A stretch of 64,000 bases of DNA from Prolixibacteraceae bacterium (GTDB taxonomy: Bacteria > Bacteroidota > Bacteroidia > Bacteroidales > Prolixibacteraceae): assembly GCA_019459525.1 (NCBI GenBank), contig JAIBEY010000072.1, forward strand, positions 1 through 64,000. Direction: 5' to 3'. How positions within the stretch are numbered: the stretch's first letter is position 1; each line of letters begins with the position of its first letter. Below the pieces are notes generated by a model. The model searched no databases, had not been told where the DNA came from, and was given only the letters and a program-made list of their open reading frames with translations. Below, in pieces: positions 37,771 through 46,508 of the stretch. The position numbers were made by a program, and so were the translations under genes.

Positions 37771-37830
37771 TGCAGTAATTTGAAAATTCGACAATTTGTG
37801 ACGAAATATTGCAGCTTATGAATTTAAATA

Positions 37831-39837
37831 CTAGACCTCTGCTTTTGTTTTTTTCAGGACAATCGCAGTTCGTGCAGGCAAATACAAACGCAGACAGTGC
37901 CGACTCTTTTGACCGTTTTCATGTATGGTGGCATAAACTAAGCTGCTGTCGATCCGGTTATGCCCTCCCAATTCGTGTTCGTCAGTATTCAAAACAATTT
38001 TATATTTCGACGGTGTCATCGGGATGCCATAATCTGCAAACGATTGTGTTGGGTTAAAGTTAAACACAAATAAAAAATCGCCGCGCGAAAAAGCCAGTAT
38101 TTGGTTTTCTTTATGATCGTAAACCCAATTCACTTCGGGAATTTCGATAATTTTTTCTTTTTTTATCAGGGTAATCATTTTTCGGTCGAAATCAGACAAC
38201 CAGCAGTATTTCAGGTCTTTGTTGTCCTCCAGGCTCCAGAGGCGACGGGCATGTGCATACGACCAGTTATTTCCTTCCCTCGGAAAATCGATCCACTCCG
38301 GATGACCGAACTCATTGCCCATAAAATTCAGGTAAGCGCCACCGGCACAGCTCAAGGTTGCCAGCCGAATCATTTTATGCAGGGCAATGCCACGTTCAAC
38401 CGTCAGGTTGGGCTGGTCTTTGCGCATACTGAAATACATTTCCTTGTCGATTAACCTGAAAATGATGGTTTTGTCGCCTACCAAAGCCTGGTCGTGCGAT
38501 TCGGCGTAACTCACCACTTTTTCGTCAAGCCGTTTCGAGGTTAGTTCATGAAAGATGTACCCAACATCCCAGTTTTCGTCCGGGACTTCTTTAATCAATT
38601 TGATCCAAAAATCGGGAACGCCCATAGCCATGCGGAAATCAAAGCCTAATCCTCCATCTTCAGAAGGGGTTGCTAAACCGGGTAACCCGCTCATTTCTTC
38701 GGCAATGGAAAGCGCATTCGGGTTAATTTCGTGTATCAGCCGATTGGCCAGTATGAAATAGGAAAAGGCGTCCTGATCAAGTCCGTCGTTAAAATAATCG
38801 TCGTAACAGGTAAATGCTTTTCCCAAGCCGTGGTCGAAATACAACATGCTGGTTACCCCATCGAAACGGAACCCATCAAACTTGAACTCTTCGAGCCAGT
38901 AACGGATGTTGGATAGTAAAAAATGAATGACTTCAGGTTTTCCGTAGTTGAAACAATACGAGTCCCAGGCAGGGTGTTCGCCTTTGGGGCCATCATGAAA
39001 AAACTGCCAACGTGTGCCGTCGTATTTTCCCAAACCTTCGTTTTCGTTTTTAACGGCATGCGAATGCACCAGGTCCATAATTACCGAGATTCCCAAACCA
39101 TGCGCTTCGTCAACCAATTGTTTCAATTCTTCGGGAGTGCCAAATCGCGACGACGGGGCGAAAAAACTGGATACATGGTAGCCAAAACTTCCGTAGTACG
39201 GATGTTCCGGAATGGCCATAAACTGAATGGTGTTGTATCCTGCTTTCTTTATGCGGGGCAAAATATCGGTGCGAAACTCGTTGTAGGTATGTACCCGCTC
39301 GCTTTCGCCAGCCATGCCAATGTGGGCTTCGTAAATGAGCGGCGCTTCAGAGGTACGTCGAAATCCAGCATTTTTCCATGTATAGTTTTTTTCGGGGGCC
39401 CAAACCTGCGCATTAAACATTTTGGTGTAATCGTCCTGAACAACGCGGTTCGCCCATGCCGGGATACGCTTGCCTTGTCCGCCTTCCCAATGAATGGAAA
39501 AGGCAAATAAGTCGCCATGTTTCATCATTTCGGCCGGAAGCTGAAGTTCCCAATTTCCAGCGCCTGTTGGTTGGAGTGCATACTCCGGAAGTTCCTGCCA
39601 GTCGTTAAATTGGCCGGTTAGGAATATGGCTGTGGCGTTGGGTGCCCAGTCGCGAATGACCCACTGTTTTTTCTCCCGGTGAAGGCCGTACCATTGATGT
39701 CCCTGGGCAAAATCAGCCAGTTTTTTACCTTGCAGAATTTCCAGTTCTAAAGCCTGAGCTTTTTGGAGACGCGAAATAATGGTTGATGCAAAGGGCTCAA
39801 GCCAGCTATCTTTTTTGACAAAATTCGGAAGTTTCAT
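37831..39837 (-). CDS. glgB: 1,4-alpha-glucan branching enzyme, eukaryote-like GH13
   Basis: A 668-residue enzyme that makes alpha-1,6 branches in glycogen. The start at MKLPNFVKKDSWLEPF (39837) is preferred over an upstream ATG. An N-terminal CBM48-like domain (about 50-160) is followed by a GH13 barrel with the nucleophile Asp in FRFDGVTSMLYF, the acid/base Glu in IAEEMSGLPG and SYAESHDQALVGDKT. These blocks (GVTSMLY, AEEMSG, SHDQ.LVGDK) match the animal/fungal/plant branching-enzyme type rather than E. coli GlgB. It is the first gene of the glycogen cluster. Confidence 0.95.
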   Translation of the reverse strand: MKLPNFVKKDSWLEPFASTIISRLQKAQALELEILQGKKLADFAQGHQWYGLHREKKQWVIRDWAPNATAIFLTGQFNDWQELPEYALQPTGAGNWELQLPAEMMKHGDLFAFSIHWEGGQGKRIPAWANRVVQDDYTKMFNAQVWAPEKNYTWKNAGFRRTSEAPLIYEAHIGMAGESERVHTYNEFRTDILPRIKKAGYNTIQFMAIPEHPYYGSFGYHVSSFFAPSSRFGTPEELKQLVDEAHGLGISVIMDLVHSHAVKNENEGLGKYDGTRWQFFHDGPKGEHPAWDSYCFNYGKPEVIHFLLSNIRYWLEEFKFDGFRFDGVTSMLYFDHGLGKAFTCYDDYFNDGLDQDAFSYFILANRLIHEINPNALSIAEEMSGLPGLATPSEDGGLGFDFRMAMGVPDFWIKLIKEVPDENWDVGYIFHELTSKRLDEKVVSYAESHDQALVGDKTIIFRLIDKEMYFSMRKDQPNLTVERGIALHKMIRLATLSCAGGAYLNFMGNEFGHPEWIDFPREGNNWSYAHARRLWSLEDNKDLKYCWLSDFDRKMITLIKKEKIIEIPEVNWVYDHKENQILAFSRGDFLFVFNFNPTQSFADYGIPMTPSKYKIVLNTDEHELGGHNRIDSSLVYATIHENGQKSRHCLRLYLPARTAIVLKKTKAEV

Positions 39838-40227
39838 AGCACTTTCAGTTTGCTTAAAGATAAGAAAACATACAGCCTGTATGCATTCCCCCAACAAAAT
39901 AAATTGGAACTACTTTAATCCGTTTTTGGGTGGAGGCGCGTTCATTGAAGATGGAACAGAAAAAAGAACAGAATTATCGGTTTATAGGTTATGAATAGCC
40001 CCGACCTTTAGGTCTGGGGAAAATGAGAAACAGACAAATCCCGGCTTTAGCCGAAATAATTGAATGCTTAGGCTAAAGCCGAAATACGGATTATTCATCT
40101 TTCAACGGCATAAATGCCGTTGCTATTCAAATCAACCATATATCCGATAATTCCGAAAAAGAGTCAGAGATTTGATGGATCAAATGGACTGTTTAAATCC
40201 TGAACCACAATTACCAATCGAGGTCTC
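39838..40227. other. Intergenic region with palindromic repeat cluster
   Basis: About 390 bp without a gene. The middle (39992-40129) is a dense set of short palindromes described separately. The remainder shows no reading frame or RNA fold that could be recognised. Confidence 0.6.
39992..40129. mobile_element. MITE/REP-like palindromic element
   Basis: A 138-bp segment bounded by the inverted repeats TGAATAGC (39992-39999) and GCTATTCA (40122-40129). Inside are nested palindromes: CCCGACCTTTAGGTCTGGGG, CGGCTTTAGCCG, GGCTTTAGCC against GGCTAAAGCC, and ACGGCATAAATGCCGT. It has no coding capacity. The build resembles REP/MITE sequences mobilised by IS200-type or RAYT transposases, several of which are known in Bacteroidota. 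Confidence 0.65.
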
Positions 40228-41730
40228 TTAATGATTGACTAATAGCAACTTTGAATACACTTTCCTGCCGACATTAACTTTAGCAACATAGCAGCCGGGT
40301 GCCAATGCCGAAATATCCAGTGTTCCCTTTTCGAACAGCGTTGCGGTCATTACCAATTGTCCGCTATTGTTACTAAGCGAAACAGTAACTTCCTGATTGG
40401 GGAATAAACCAATATTCACCCAATTGTCGGCGGGTATAGGGTATAGCTGTAACAGATTCTGGCTTTGTGGTGGCGTTTCAGCCGAAACCGTACAATTTAT
40501 ATGCTGATTATCAAGCGTGTTTGAAATGTCAGTATGTCGTTTGGCAGCAAAAGGTTTAAGACCTGAAATCTGCTGCCATGCTTCATTCACGTTTTTCTGA
40601 AATGCCTCAAAAGGATAATCCAAATAAGGATCTTGTTCCAAAAGGGTACCGATTGTTGCAGTTTCAGTAGTAATTAAATTATTGATAGAAGTGGAAGAAA
40701 GGTACGTTTTTACGTTGCAATATTTACGAAGAAACGTGTCGTGAAATTCAGGAACCTGCAAAATTCGTTTGATCAGTACCGGATAGTCCGATGGGTTAAT
40801 ATCTATGGGGGTTTCGCCATCCTGCCACGATAAATTGTAGTCCCATGGAATCCAGTGAAATTTGCCGTTATGACTGTACAGGTAGTAATTGCGTCCTGAA
40901 TTTCCGTAGAAATCCAGGTTGTTCACCGCGATATCAAAAGCCAGTATCTGTAAAAATTCATCAACATCGAATATAGGCAGTATCGCTTCCCGAAATTGAT
41001 TGTCAGGTGTGTTATTCAAAATATCGAGGAAGTGAATAAATTCCGACCAATCGTTTTTATTCTCATGATTCTCGAGTGAAATGGATGCGTAATAGGCTTC
41101 TTTGTTACTTCCTAGCCAGGCCAACGAAAAGCCAGCGGTACCTTTACCCTCTTGTTTGTATAAATTGCCATCGTGGTTCCCAAAATTGGTATCCAGAAAC
41201 GTGTTATCTATCTGTTCTATAATTCGGTACAGCCCCATATAGGTATTGTCAATAAATACTTTTGCATAAGCCGTTCTTGGCGCTTTGATGCCCAGTATTC
41301 GCAGGATGTTATAATTGATATTTTCCCTGATAAATGATGGATCGCCAGAACCGTTGTGCAGATTGAATTTTTTCAACCCATCGTATTGCTGATCAGATTT
41401 GTATTCGTTAATGTCAATCTTAATGGGCTTCTTCACGGAGTGCCACCACGAATTAAAGCCTTTGTACCGTATTCCCAACGAATCCAGATTCGTTCCGTCA
41501 ATAATTAGTTTTGCCGCTGCGTAAGGGATTTTGCGGGTCTGAATCTGGTTCATCCCGAAAGACAAAACGTAGTTGGATTCCAGGGTGTCGCGCAGGTCCT
41601 CTTTGAGTGATATTATTTTTATTTCATGAATCCTGGAGTTGTCGAACAACTTGCTGCCCGGCACCTGTGCTACAGAAAAGTTTATCCATACACAATGAAA
41701 CACAATGCCCCAAAAGTAAAATTTTCTCAT
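40228..41730 (-). CDS. Secreted CotH-kinase-family protein with T9SS sorting tail
   Basis: A 500-residue protein with a signal peptide (FYFWGIVFHCVWINFSVAQ). The CotH kinase-like domain (about 35-380) has LGIRYKGFNSWWHSVKKPIKIDI, GSGDPSFIRENINYNILR, YMGLYRIIEQIDNTFL and WIPWDYNLSW; the ID and D-x-N residues are the atypical kinase core known from spore-coat CotH. The C-terminal about 75 residues (LYPIPADNWVNI to YSKLLLVNH) are a type A T9SS sorting domain, so the protein is exported across the outer membrane by the gliding/PorSS system. The target is unknown. Monocistronic. Confidence 0.92.
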   Translation of the reverse strand: MRKFYFWGIVFHCVWINFSVAQVPGSKLFDNSRIHEIKIISLKEDLRDTLESNYVLSFGMNQIQTRKIPYAAAKLIIDGTNLDSLGIRYKGFNSWWHSVKKPIKIDINEYKSDQQYDGLKKFNLHNGSGDPSFIRENINYNILRILGIKAPRTAYAKVFIDNTYMGLYRIIEQIDNTFLDTNFGNHDGNLYKQEGKGTAGFSLAWLGSNKEAYYASISLENHENKNDWSEFIHFLDILNNTPDNQFREAILPIFDVDEFLQILAFDIAVNNLDFYGNSGRNYYLYSHNGKFHWIPWDYNLSWQDGETPIDINPSDYPVLIKRILQVPEFHDTFLRKYCNVKTYLSSTSINNLITTETATIGTLLEQDPYLDYPFEAFQKNVNEAWQQISGLKPFAAKRHTDISNTLDNQHINCTVSAETPPQSQNLLQLYPIPADNWVNIGLFPNQEVTVSLSNNSGQLVMTATLFEKGTLDISALAPGCYVAKVNVGRKVYSKLLLVNH

Positions 41731-41852
41731 GTCCTTATTTTCTGACTATTTATAAGGATGCCGGATCGTGAAGTTTGGTTGCGTAAGAGAATTTATTGCG
41801 GAATGCTTCGTTCGCCCTGAATGACTAAAAACGACAACACACCGTAACTAAA

Positions 41853-41887
41853 AAAGGCTGTTTCAGCAAAATGCCAAAACAGCCTTT
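41853..41887 (-). terminator. Terminator after sulfatase gene 1
   Basis: AAAGGCTGTTT and AAACAGCCTTT form an 11-bp stem. On the minus strand the T-rich side (TTTTTAGTTA) follows it. It lies about 50 bp after the sulfatase stop. Confidence 0.8.
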
Positions 41888-41935
41888 GTATGTTCCTTTA
41901 ATTATTATTCCTTCAGGAGAAACGAATATTCCGGT

Positions 41936-43507
41936 TTAATTCTTTCTGGTCGCCTGATCGATAAATTTCTGGTTCAGCTCGTCCGAATCGCCATACTTCG
42001 TGCGAAGTTCAGTCAGGCGTTCGTGCATCATTTTCTGTACATCGGCATAAGCCGGATCGTTGTACACACTCTTCATTTCCGAGGGATCTTTTTCAAGGTC
42101 ATACATTTCCCATTCATCTACATCGTAATAAAAATGAATCAGCTTGTAGCGTTCGGTGGCAATTCCATAATGCCGTTTGACCATGTGTACCGATGGATAT
42201 TCGTAGTACGTGTAATAAACCGCATCGCGCCATTCGTTGGTCTCTCCTGAAATCAATTTTCGGAACGATTCGCCTTGCATTTCTTTTGGAATTTCGATGC
42301 CCGCATAATCCAGAAAAGTAGGTGCAAAATCGAGGTTTTGAACCAGCTTGTTTATTTTTGTCCCGGGCTTAATCTCTTTTGGATAGCGAATTAACAATGG
42401 TGTACGGAAGGATTCTTCGTACATGAAACGTTTGTCGAACCAGCCGTGCTCGCCCAGGTAAAATCCTTGATCGGAAGTATAAATTACGATCGTATTTTCG
42501 GCCAGACCGTTTTTGTCGAGGTAATCCAATACTTCCCCGACACCATCGTCAACCGATTGGATGCAGCGCAGGTAATCTTTAATGTAGCGGTTGTATTTCC
42601 ATTCGGCCAGCGCTTTTCCGGTCAGTTTGGCTTTCAGGAATTCCTGATTTTCGCTTTCGTACGCATCCATCCAGTTGGCGCGCTGTTCGGGGTTCATTCG
42701 TTTCAGGTCATGTATAAACTCAGTAGTGTCTCCTTTGGGATCGACAATCAGTTTGAAATCGTGGCCCCACATGCCATGCCCGTCCACTTTCATTTCCTGT
42801 GTTTTTGCCGCAGTACCCCGTCCGGCGTAATCGTCGTAATAAGTTGCAGGTGGCACAAAAGTGGTATCATCGTACATGTTCACATATTTAGGCGCTGGCA
42901 GCCAATTTCGGTGTGGCGCTTTTTGGTGATACAACAAGCAGAACGGTTTGGTTTTATCGCGCATCTGATCGAGCCATTTCAGGGCGTATTCGGTGGTAAT
43001 TTCGGTACAATAACCTTCAATACGTTGTTTCTCGCCATTGATCAAAAAATCAGGGTTATAGTACTGACCTTGCCCGGGTAAAACCATCGAATAATCGAAC
43101 CCCTGAGGCAGCCCATCCAAATGGATTTTTCCGATCATCGCAGTTTGGTATCCTGCTTTTTGTAATTGCTTCGGAAAATTATCCTGATTCCAATCAAACG
43201 GAAACATGTTATCAACTTTCCCATTCACAAAGCTGTGTTTCCCGGTAAGCATCACTGCGCGGCTGGGTGCGCAAATCGAGTTGGAGACACAGGCCCTGGA
43301 AAAGATTGCTCCTTCTTTGGCCAGCCTGTCGATGTTCGGCGTCTTGTTCAACCCATGCCCATAAGCGCTGATAGCCTGGTAAGCATGATCGTCGCTCATG
43401 ATGTAAATGATGTTTGGGCGGGTTTGTTTGGGCGCCTGTTTGGTGCAGGCCGGAAAGATGCTTGCAGAACAGAGTCCCAGCAAGGTTAAGGTTTTTGTTG
43501 TGTTCAT
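41936..43507 (-). CDS. Sulfatase, lipoprotein (FGly Cys type)
   Basis: A 523-residue sulfatase with lipobox FPAC (Cys 21) and thus membrane anchored. The N-terminal metal site is PNIIYIMSDDHAYQA. The formylglycine motif CAPSR is at Cys 79, followed by AVMLTGKHSF. Later landmarks are KPFCLLYHQKAPHRNW, NTIVIYTSDQGFYLGEHGWFDKR and a C-terminal SulfAtase subdomain (YDLEKDPSEMKSVYND). The pattern is close to iduronate-2-sulfatase-like enzymes; the sulfated glycan is not readable. A dedicated formylglycine-generating or anSME enzyme is not in this window. It stands alone. Confidence 0.93.
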   Translation of the reverse strand: MNTTKTLTLLGLCSASIFPACTKQAPKQTRPNIIYIMSDDHAYQAISAYGHGLNKTPNIDRLAKEGAIFSRACVSNSICAPSRAVMLTGKHSFVNGKVDNMFPFDWNQDNFPKQLQKAGYQTAMIGKIHLDGLPQGFDYSMVLPGQGQYYNPDFLINGEKQRIEGYCTEITTEYALKWLDQMRDKTKPFCLLYHQKAPHRNWLPAPKYVNMYDDTTFVPPATYYDDYAGRGTAAKTQEMKVDGHGMWGHDFKLIVDPKGDTTEFIHDLKRMNPEQRANWMDAYESENQEFLKAKLTGKALAEWKYNRYIKDYLRCIQSVDDGVGEVLDYLDKNGLAENTIVIYTSDQGFYLGEHGWFDKRFMYEESFRTPLLIRYPKEIKPGTKINKLVQNLDFAPTFLDYAGIEIPKEMQGESFRKLISGETNEWRDAVYYTYYEYPSVHMVKRHYGIATERYKLIHFYYDVDEWEMYDLEKDPSEMKSVYNDPAYADVQKMMHERLTELRTKYGDSDELNQKFIDQATRKN

Positions 43508-43570
43508 CGGAATAGTATTTGGTTAGTTGCTGTATTCAGTAAGTTTGGTTGTCGATTTCAAACTTACAAA

Positions 43571-43612
43571 AAAAAGAAGCTGTTACGGTAGTAAAACCGA
43601 ACAGCCTCTATG
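43571..43612 (-). terminator. Terminator after serS
   Basis: On the minus strand GAGGCTGTTCGGT and ACCGTAACAGCTTC pair imperfectly and run into TTTTTTTT. It lies about 25 bp after the serS stop. Confidence 0.8.
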
Positions 43613-43635
43613 TCTATTTTGTCAGAAAATATTTT

Positions 43636-44910
43636 TTAATCTATCATCTCAAACCCGCAATACGGAATCAAAACCTTTGGAATTCGGATTCCTTCAGGAG
43701 TCTGGTTGTTTTCGAGAATTGAAGCAAGAATTCGTGGCAAAGCCAAAGCACTTCCGTTGAGGGTGTGTGCAATGACAGGTTTTTTGGTGGCTTCGTCGCG
43801 GTAACGCAATTTCAACCGGTTGGCCTGGAACGATTCGAAATTGGAAACCGAACTGACTTCGAGCCATTTTTCCTGGGCTGCCGAGAACACTTCAAAATCA
43901 TAGGTCAAAGCTGAGGTAAAGCTCATATCACCACCACACAGGCGGAGGATGCGGTAAGGCAATTCCAGTTTTTTAACCAGGCTCTCAACATGGGCTACCA
44001 TCTGATCGAGTAATTCATAGGAATTGTCGGGGTGTGCAATCTGCACAATCTCCACTTTGTCGAACTGGTGCAAGCGGTTCAATCCGCGAACATCTTTTCC
44101 GTACGAACCAGCTTCGCGGCGGAAGCAAGCGCTGTACGCGGTATTTTTTATTGGCAAATCTTTGGCTTCCACAATCACGTCGCGGTAAAGGTTGGTTACC
44201 GGAACTTCGGCAGTCGGGATCAGATACAGGTTATCTTCGGTGGCGTGGTACATTTGTCCTTCTTTGTCAGGCAACTGTCCGGTTCCGAAGCCCGAGTCTT
44301 CGTTCACCATTAATGGTGGTTGTATTTCGAGATATCCGGCATTACGGGCTTCATCCAGAAAGAAGTTGATCAACGCTCGTTGAATGCGTGCTCCTTTCCC
44401 TTTGTAAACAGGAAATCCGGCCCCGGTGATTTTAACGCCCAATTCGAAATCAATAATGTCGTATTTTTTGGTTAGTTCCCAATGCGGAACACTGTTTTCG
44501 GGTAAAACCGGAATTTCTCCGTAACTTTTCACCACGAGATTATCTTCAGGAGTGCGTCCTTCAGGAACCAGATCGGAAGGAAGATTGGGAAGCAGAACCT
44601 GTAAATTGAAAACTTCTTTATCTATCTGGGCAAAATCTTCGTCAAGTTGTTTGATGGTATCTTTCAATTCGGCAGTACGCTTTTTTGCGGCTTCAGCTTC
44701 ATGTGTTTTGCCTTCGCGCATCAGCAAACCAACTTCTTTCGAAATTTTATTCATTTCGGCTTTGCACTGGTCAGCGCTGGCCTGTATTTCATTTTTCTTT
44801 GCCGATAATCCGGTGATCTGTCCAACGATTTCAGAAGCATTAAAATGTTTCTTTTTCAGTTTTGCAATTACCAATTCCGGATTTTCCTGTATAAATTTCA
44901 GATTGAGCAT
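43636..44910 (-). CDS. serS: Seryl-tRNA synthetase
   Basis: A 424-residue class II synthetase. The N-terminal long antiparallel coiled coil (about 1-110, MLNLKFIQENPELVIAKLKKK and CKAEMNKISKEVGLLMREGK) binds the tRNA-Ser variable arm. The catalytic domain has motif 1 around YLEIQPPLMVNE, TAEVPVTNLYRD, motif 2 FRREAGSYGKDVRGL and motif 3 NNQTPEGIRIPKVL with the Arg. The length is typical. It is followed by its own terminator; a minus-strand TAAATTTG (44948-44941) may be its -7 element. Confidence 0.98.
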   Translation of the reverse strand: MLNLKFIQENPELVIAKLKKKHFNASEIVGQITGLSAKKNEIQASADQCKAEMNKISKEVGLLMREGKTHEAEAAKKRTAELKDTIKQLDEDFAQIDKEVFNLQVLLPNLPSDLVPEGRTPEDNLVVKSYGEIPVLPENSVPHWELTKKYDIIDFELGVKITGAGFPVYKGKGARIQRALINFFLDEARNAGYLEIQPPLMVNEDSGFGTGQLPDKEGQMYHATEDNLYLIPTAEVPVTNLYRDVIVEAKDLPIKNTAYSACFRREAGSYGKDVRGLNRLHQFDKVEIVQIAHPDNSYELLDQMVAHVESLVKKLELPYRILRLCGGDMSFTSALTYDFEVFSAAQEKWLEVSSVSNFESFQANRLKLRYRDEATKKPVIAHTLNGSALALPRILASILENNQTPEGIRIPKVLIPYCGFEMID

Positions 44911-44954
44911 TTTCGGTGTATTTTATTTTTTTTAGACCGACAAATTTAAAACAA

Positions 44955-44990
44955 AAAAATCTCCTGCCTTCGGAAAAGCAGGAGATTATT
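44955..44990 (-). terminator. Terminator after rplU-rpmA
   Basis: AATCTCCTGC and GCAGGAGATT form a 10-bp stem; the minus-strand product runs into TTTTTTTG. It lies 22 bp after the rpmA stop. Confidence 0.88.
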
Positions 44991-45011
44991 CAACGAATAT
45001 CTTTTATCGTC

Positions 45012-45284
45012 TTAGTTAACTTCTGCAGCAACTACAGGTTCAACGTTAACAAACGATTTGTTGTCTCTTCTTTTTTTGAAAACAACAGTTCCGTCAATCA
45101 GGGCAAATAAGGTATGATCTCTACCCATACCAACATTTAAACCTGGATGATGTGAAGTACCTCTCTGGCGAACAATAATGTTACCAGCTGTTGCAGCCTG
45201 ACCGCCGTATATTTTTACGCCGAGTCTTTTGCTTTCCGATTCGCGTCCGTTTCTTGAACTACCCGCACCTTTCTTATGAGCCAT
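45012..45284 (-). CDS. rpmA: Large ribosomal subunit protein bL27
   Basis: A 90-residue basic protein starting [24 protein letters not shown], the standard bL27 N-terminus that reaches towards the peptidyl-transferase centre. [32 protein letters not shown] follows. No N-terminal extension like that removed in Firmicutes is present. It lies 18 bp after rplU, forming the usual rplU-rpmA operon. Confidence 0.98.
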   Translation of the reverse strand: MAHKKGAGSSRNGRESESKRLGVKIYGGQAATAGNIIVRQRGTSHHPGLNVGMGRDHTLFALIDGTVVFKKRRDNKSFVNVEPVVAAEVN

Positions 45285-45302
45285 GGTAAATTTTTTTTAA
45301 TG

Positions 45303-45614
45303 TTATCCTATTACTTCTTCAATTTGAATTTTGGTCATGTACTGGCGGTGACCATTCATTTTCTGGTAACCTTTTCTTCTTCTCTTTTTGAAGACCAATA
45401 CTTTATCTCCTTTAACGTGCTCAACTACAGTAGCTGTTACGCTTGCACCTTCAACACTTGGAGTTCCAACTTTTACAGCACCTTCGTTGTCAACCAGAAG
45501 AACTTTGTCAAAAACAACAGTTTCGCCTTCGGCATTTTCCAAACGGTGTACATAAATCTTCCGGCCTTTTTCAACTTTCATTTGCTGACCGGCAATCTCT
45601 ACAATTGCGTACAT
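45303..45614 (-). CDS. rplU: Large ribosomal subunit protein bL21
   Basis: A 103-residue protein starting [25 protein letters not shown], the family's regular start; a longer in-frame version from 45659 would add 15 unrelated residues. The C-terminal basic [21 protein letters not shown] binds 23S rRNA. It is the first gene of the rplU-rpmA operon and has a textbook promoter about 90 bp upstream. Confidence 0.98.
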   Translation of the reverse strand: MYAIVEIAGQQMKVEKGRKIYVHRLENAEGETVVFDKVLLVDNEGAVKVGTPSVEGASVTATVVEHVKGDKVLVFKKRRRKGYQKMNGHRQYMTKIQIEEVIG

Positions 45615-45697
45615 TTCAATGTGTTTTAATATTTCTTCCGGCAGGCGGGAATCATTCAATTACCACTTATTGGGCCTGCTCGAAATCTTTCGGACTG

Positions 45698-45728
45698 CAA
45701 AAGTATATAATTTTAAGTGACCGCCAAA
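45698..45728 (-). promoter_or_regulatory. Promoter of rplU-rpmA
   Basis: On the minus strand TTTG (45728-45725), 19 bp, then TACTTTTG (45705-45698). This matches the Bacteroidota primary-sigma consensus TTTG-N19-TAnnTTTG exactly and is the best promoter seen in the window. Confidence 0.85.
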
Positions 45729-45859
45729 TGCTTGTGTTGATTTTTCTGAATTATTTTCTGTTTGAATTCCAATTCATTGCATGTTTTATCCATTGTAGCG
45801 CGCTTTGGAATGTCAAATGTTAATGATAAATTTAGCCGCCGAGAATGTAAAACAATTGT

Positions 45860-45867
45860 TATATTTG
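45860..45867 (+). promoter_or_regulatory. Candidate -7 element of the bifunctional nuclease gene
   Basis: TATATTTG, 30 bp before the start codon of the DUF151 gene. No strict TTTG is found at -33. Confidence 0.5.
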
Positions 45868-45896
45868 TTACCCGTAGCGAAGAAATGAAGAAGTGA

Positions 45897-46493
45897 ATGC
45901 AAAAAGTTAAACTCAATATATTAGGTCTGTCGGTTAGTCAGTCGCAATCAGGGGCTTATGCTTTGGTATTGGCTGAAGAAGATGGTGACCGGAGAATTCC
46001 TATTATTATAGGGCCTATCGAAGCTCAGTCTATTGCTATACAAATCGAAGGCTTAAAACCTCCGCGTCCGCTTACACACGATCTTTTTAAGCAGATGGCG
46101 TTAGCGTTTGATATAGAGATTTCAGAAATTGTTATTTATAAGCTGGAAGAAGGGATTTTTTATTCGGAGCTGATTTGTAACAGGGGCGACAAACAAATTG
46201 TTATCGATTCGCGGACTTCGGATGCTGTGGCCCTTTCGCTCCGGTTCAACTGTCCGATATATACTACCGAAGAAATACTCGAACGTGCTGGTATTGTTAT
46301 CGAATTCGAGAATGAACACAGTCAGGAAGAATGGCACCAGTCAACCGCTGATGAGCCAGTCAGGGGAAAACATGAATACGACAAATATACTTCAGCCGAA
46401 CTTACACAAATGCTGGACAATGCCATTCATGCCGAAGACTATGAAAAAGCCTCGGCTATCAGGGATGAAATCAACCGTCGCATAAAAGAATAA
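45897..46493 (+). CDS. Bifunctional nuclease family protein (DUF151 plus UVR motif)
   Basis: A 198-residue cytosolic protein. Residues about 1-135 are a DUF151 domain (LAEEDGDRRIPIIIGPIEAQSIAIQIEG, RPLTHDLF and SRTSDAVALSLRFNCPIY), a fold with RNase/DNase activity reported in some homologues. The C-terminal about 35 residues (TSAELTQMLDNAIHAEDYEKASAIRDEINRR) are a UVR motif, a helical hairpin also found in UvrB/UvrC and McsA. It lies 15 bp before the nucleoside transporter and may be co-transcribed with it. Confidence 0.92.
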   Translation: MQKVKLNILGLSVSQSQSGAYALVLAEEDGDRRIPIIIGPIEAQSIAIQIEGLKPPRPLTHDLFKQMALAFDIEISEIVIYKLEEGIFYSELICNRGDKQIVIDSRTSDAVALSLRFNCPIYTTEEILERAGIVIEFENEHSQEEWHQSTADEPVRGKHEYDKYTSAELTQMLDNAIHAEDYEKASAIRDEINRRIKE

Positions 46494-46508
46494 TCAAAGA
46501 CAAAAATT

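Noticed and set aside
42446-43081. Long plus-strand reading frame of 211 codons opposite the sulfatase gene
   Set aside because: It is antisense to conserved sulfatase motifs, has no family resemblance and no start signal. It is a shadow of the real gene.
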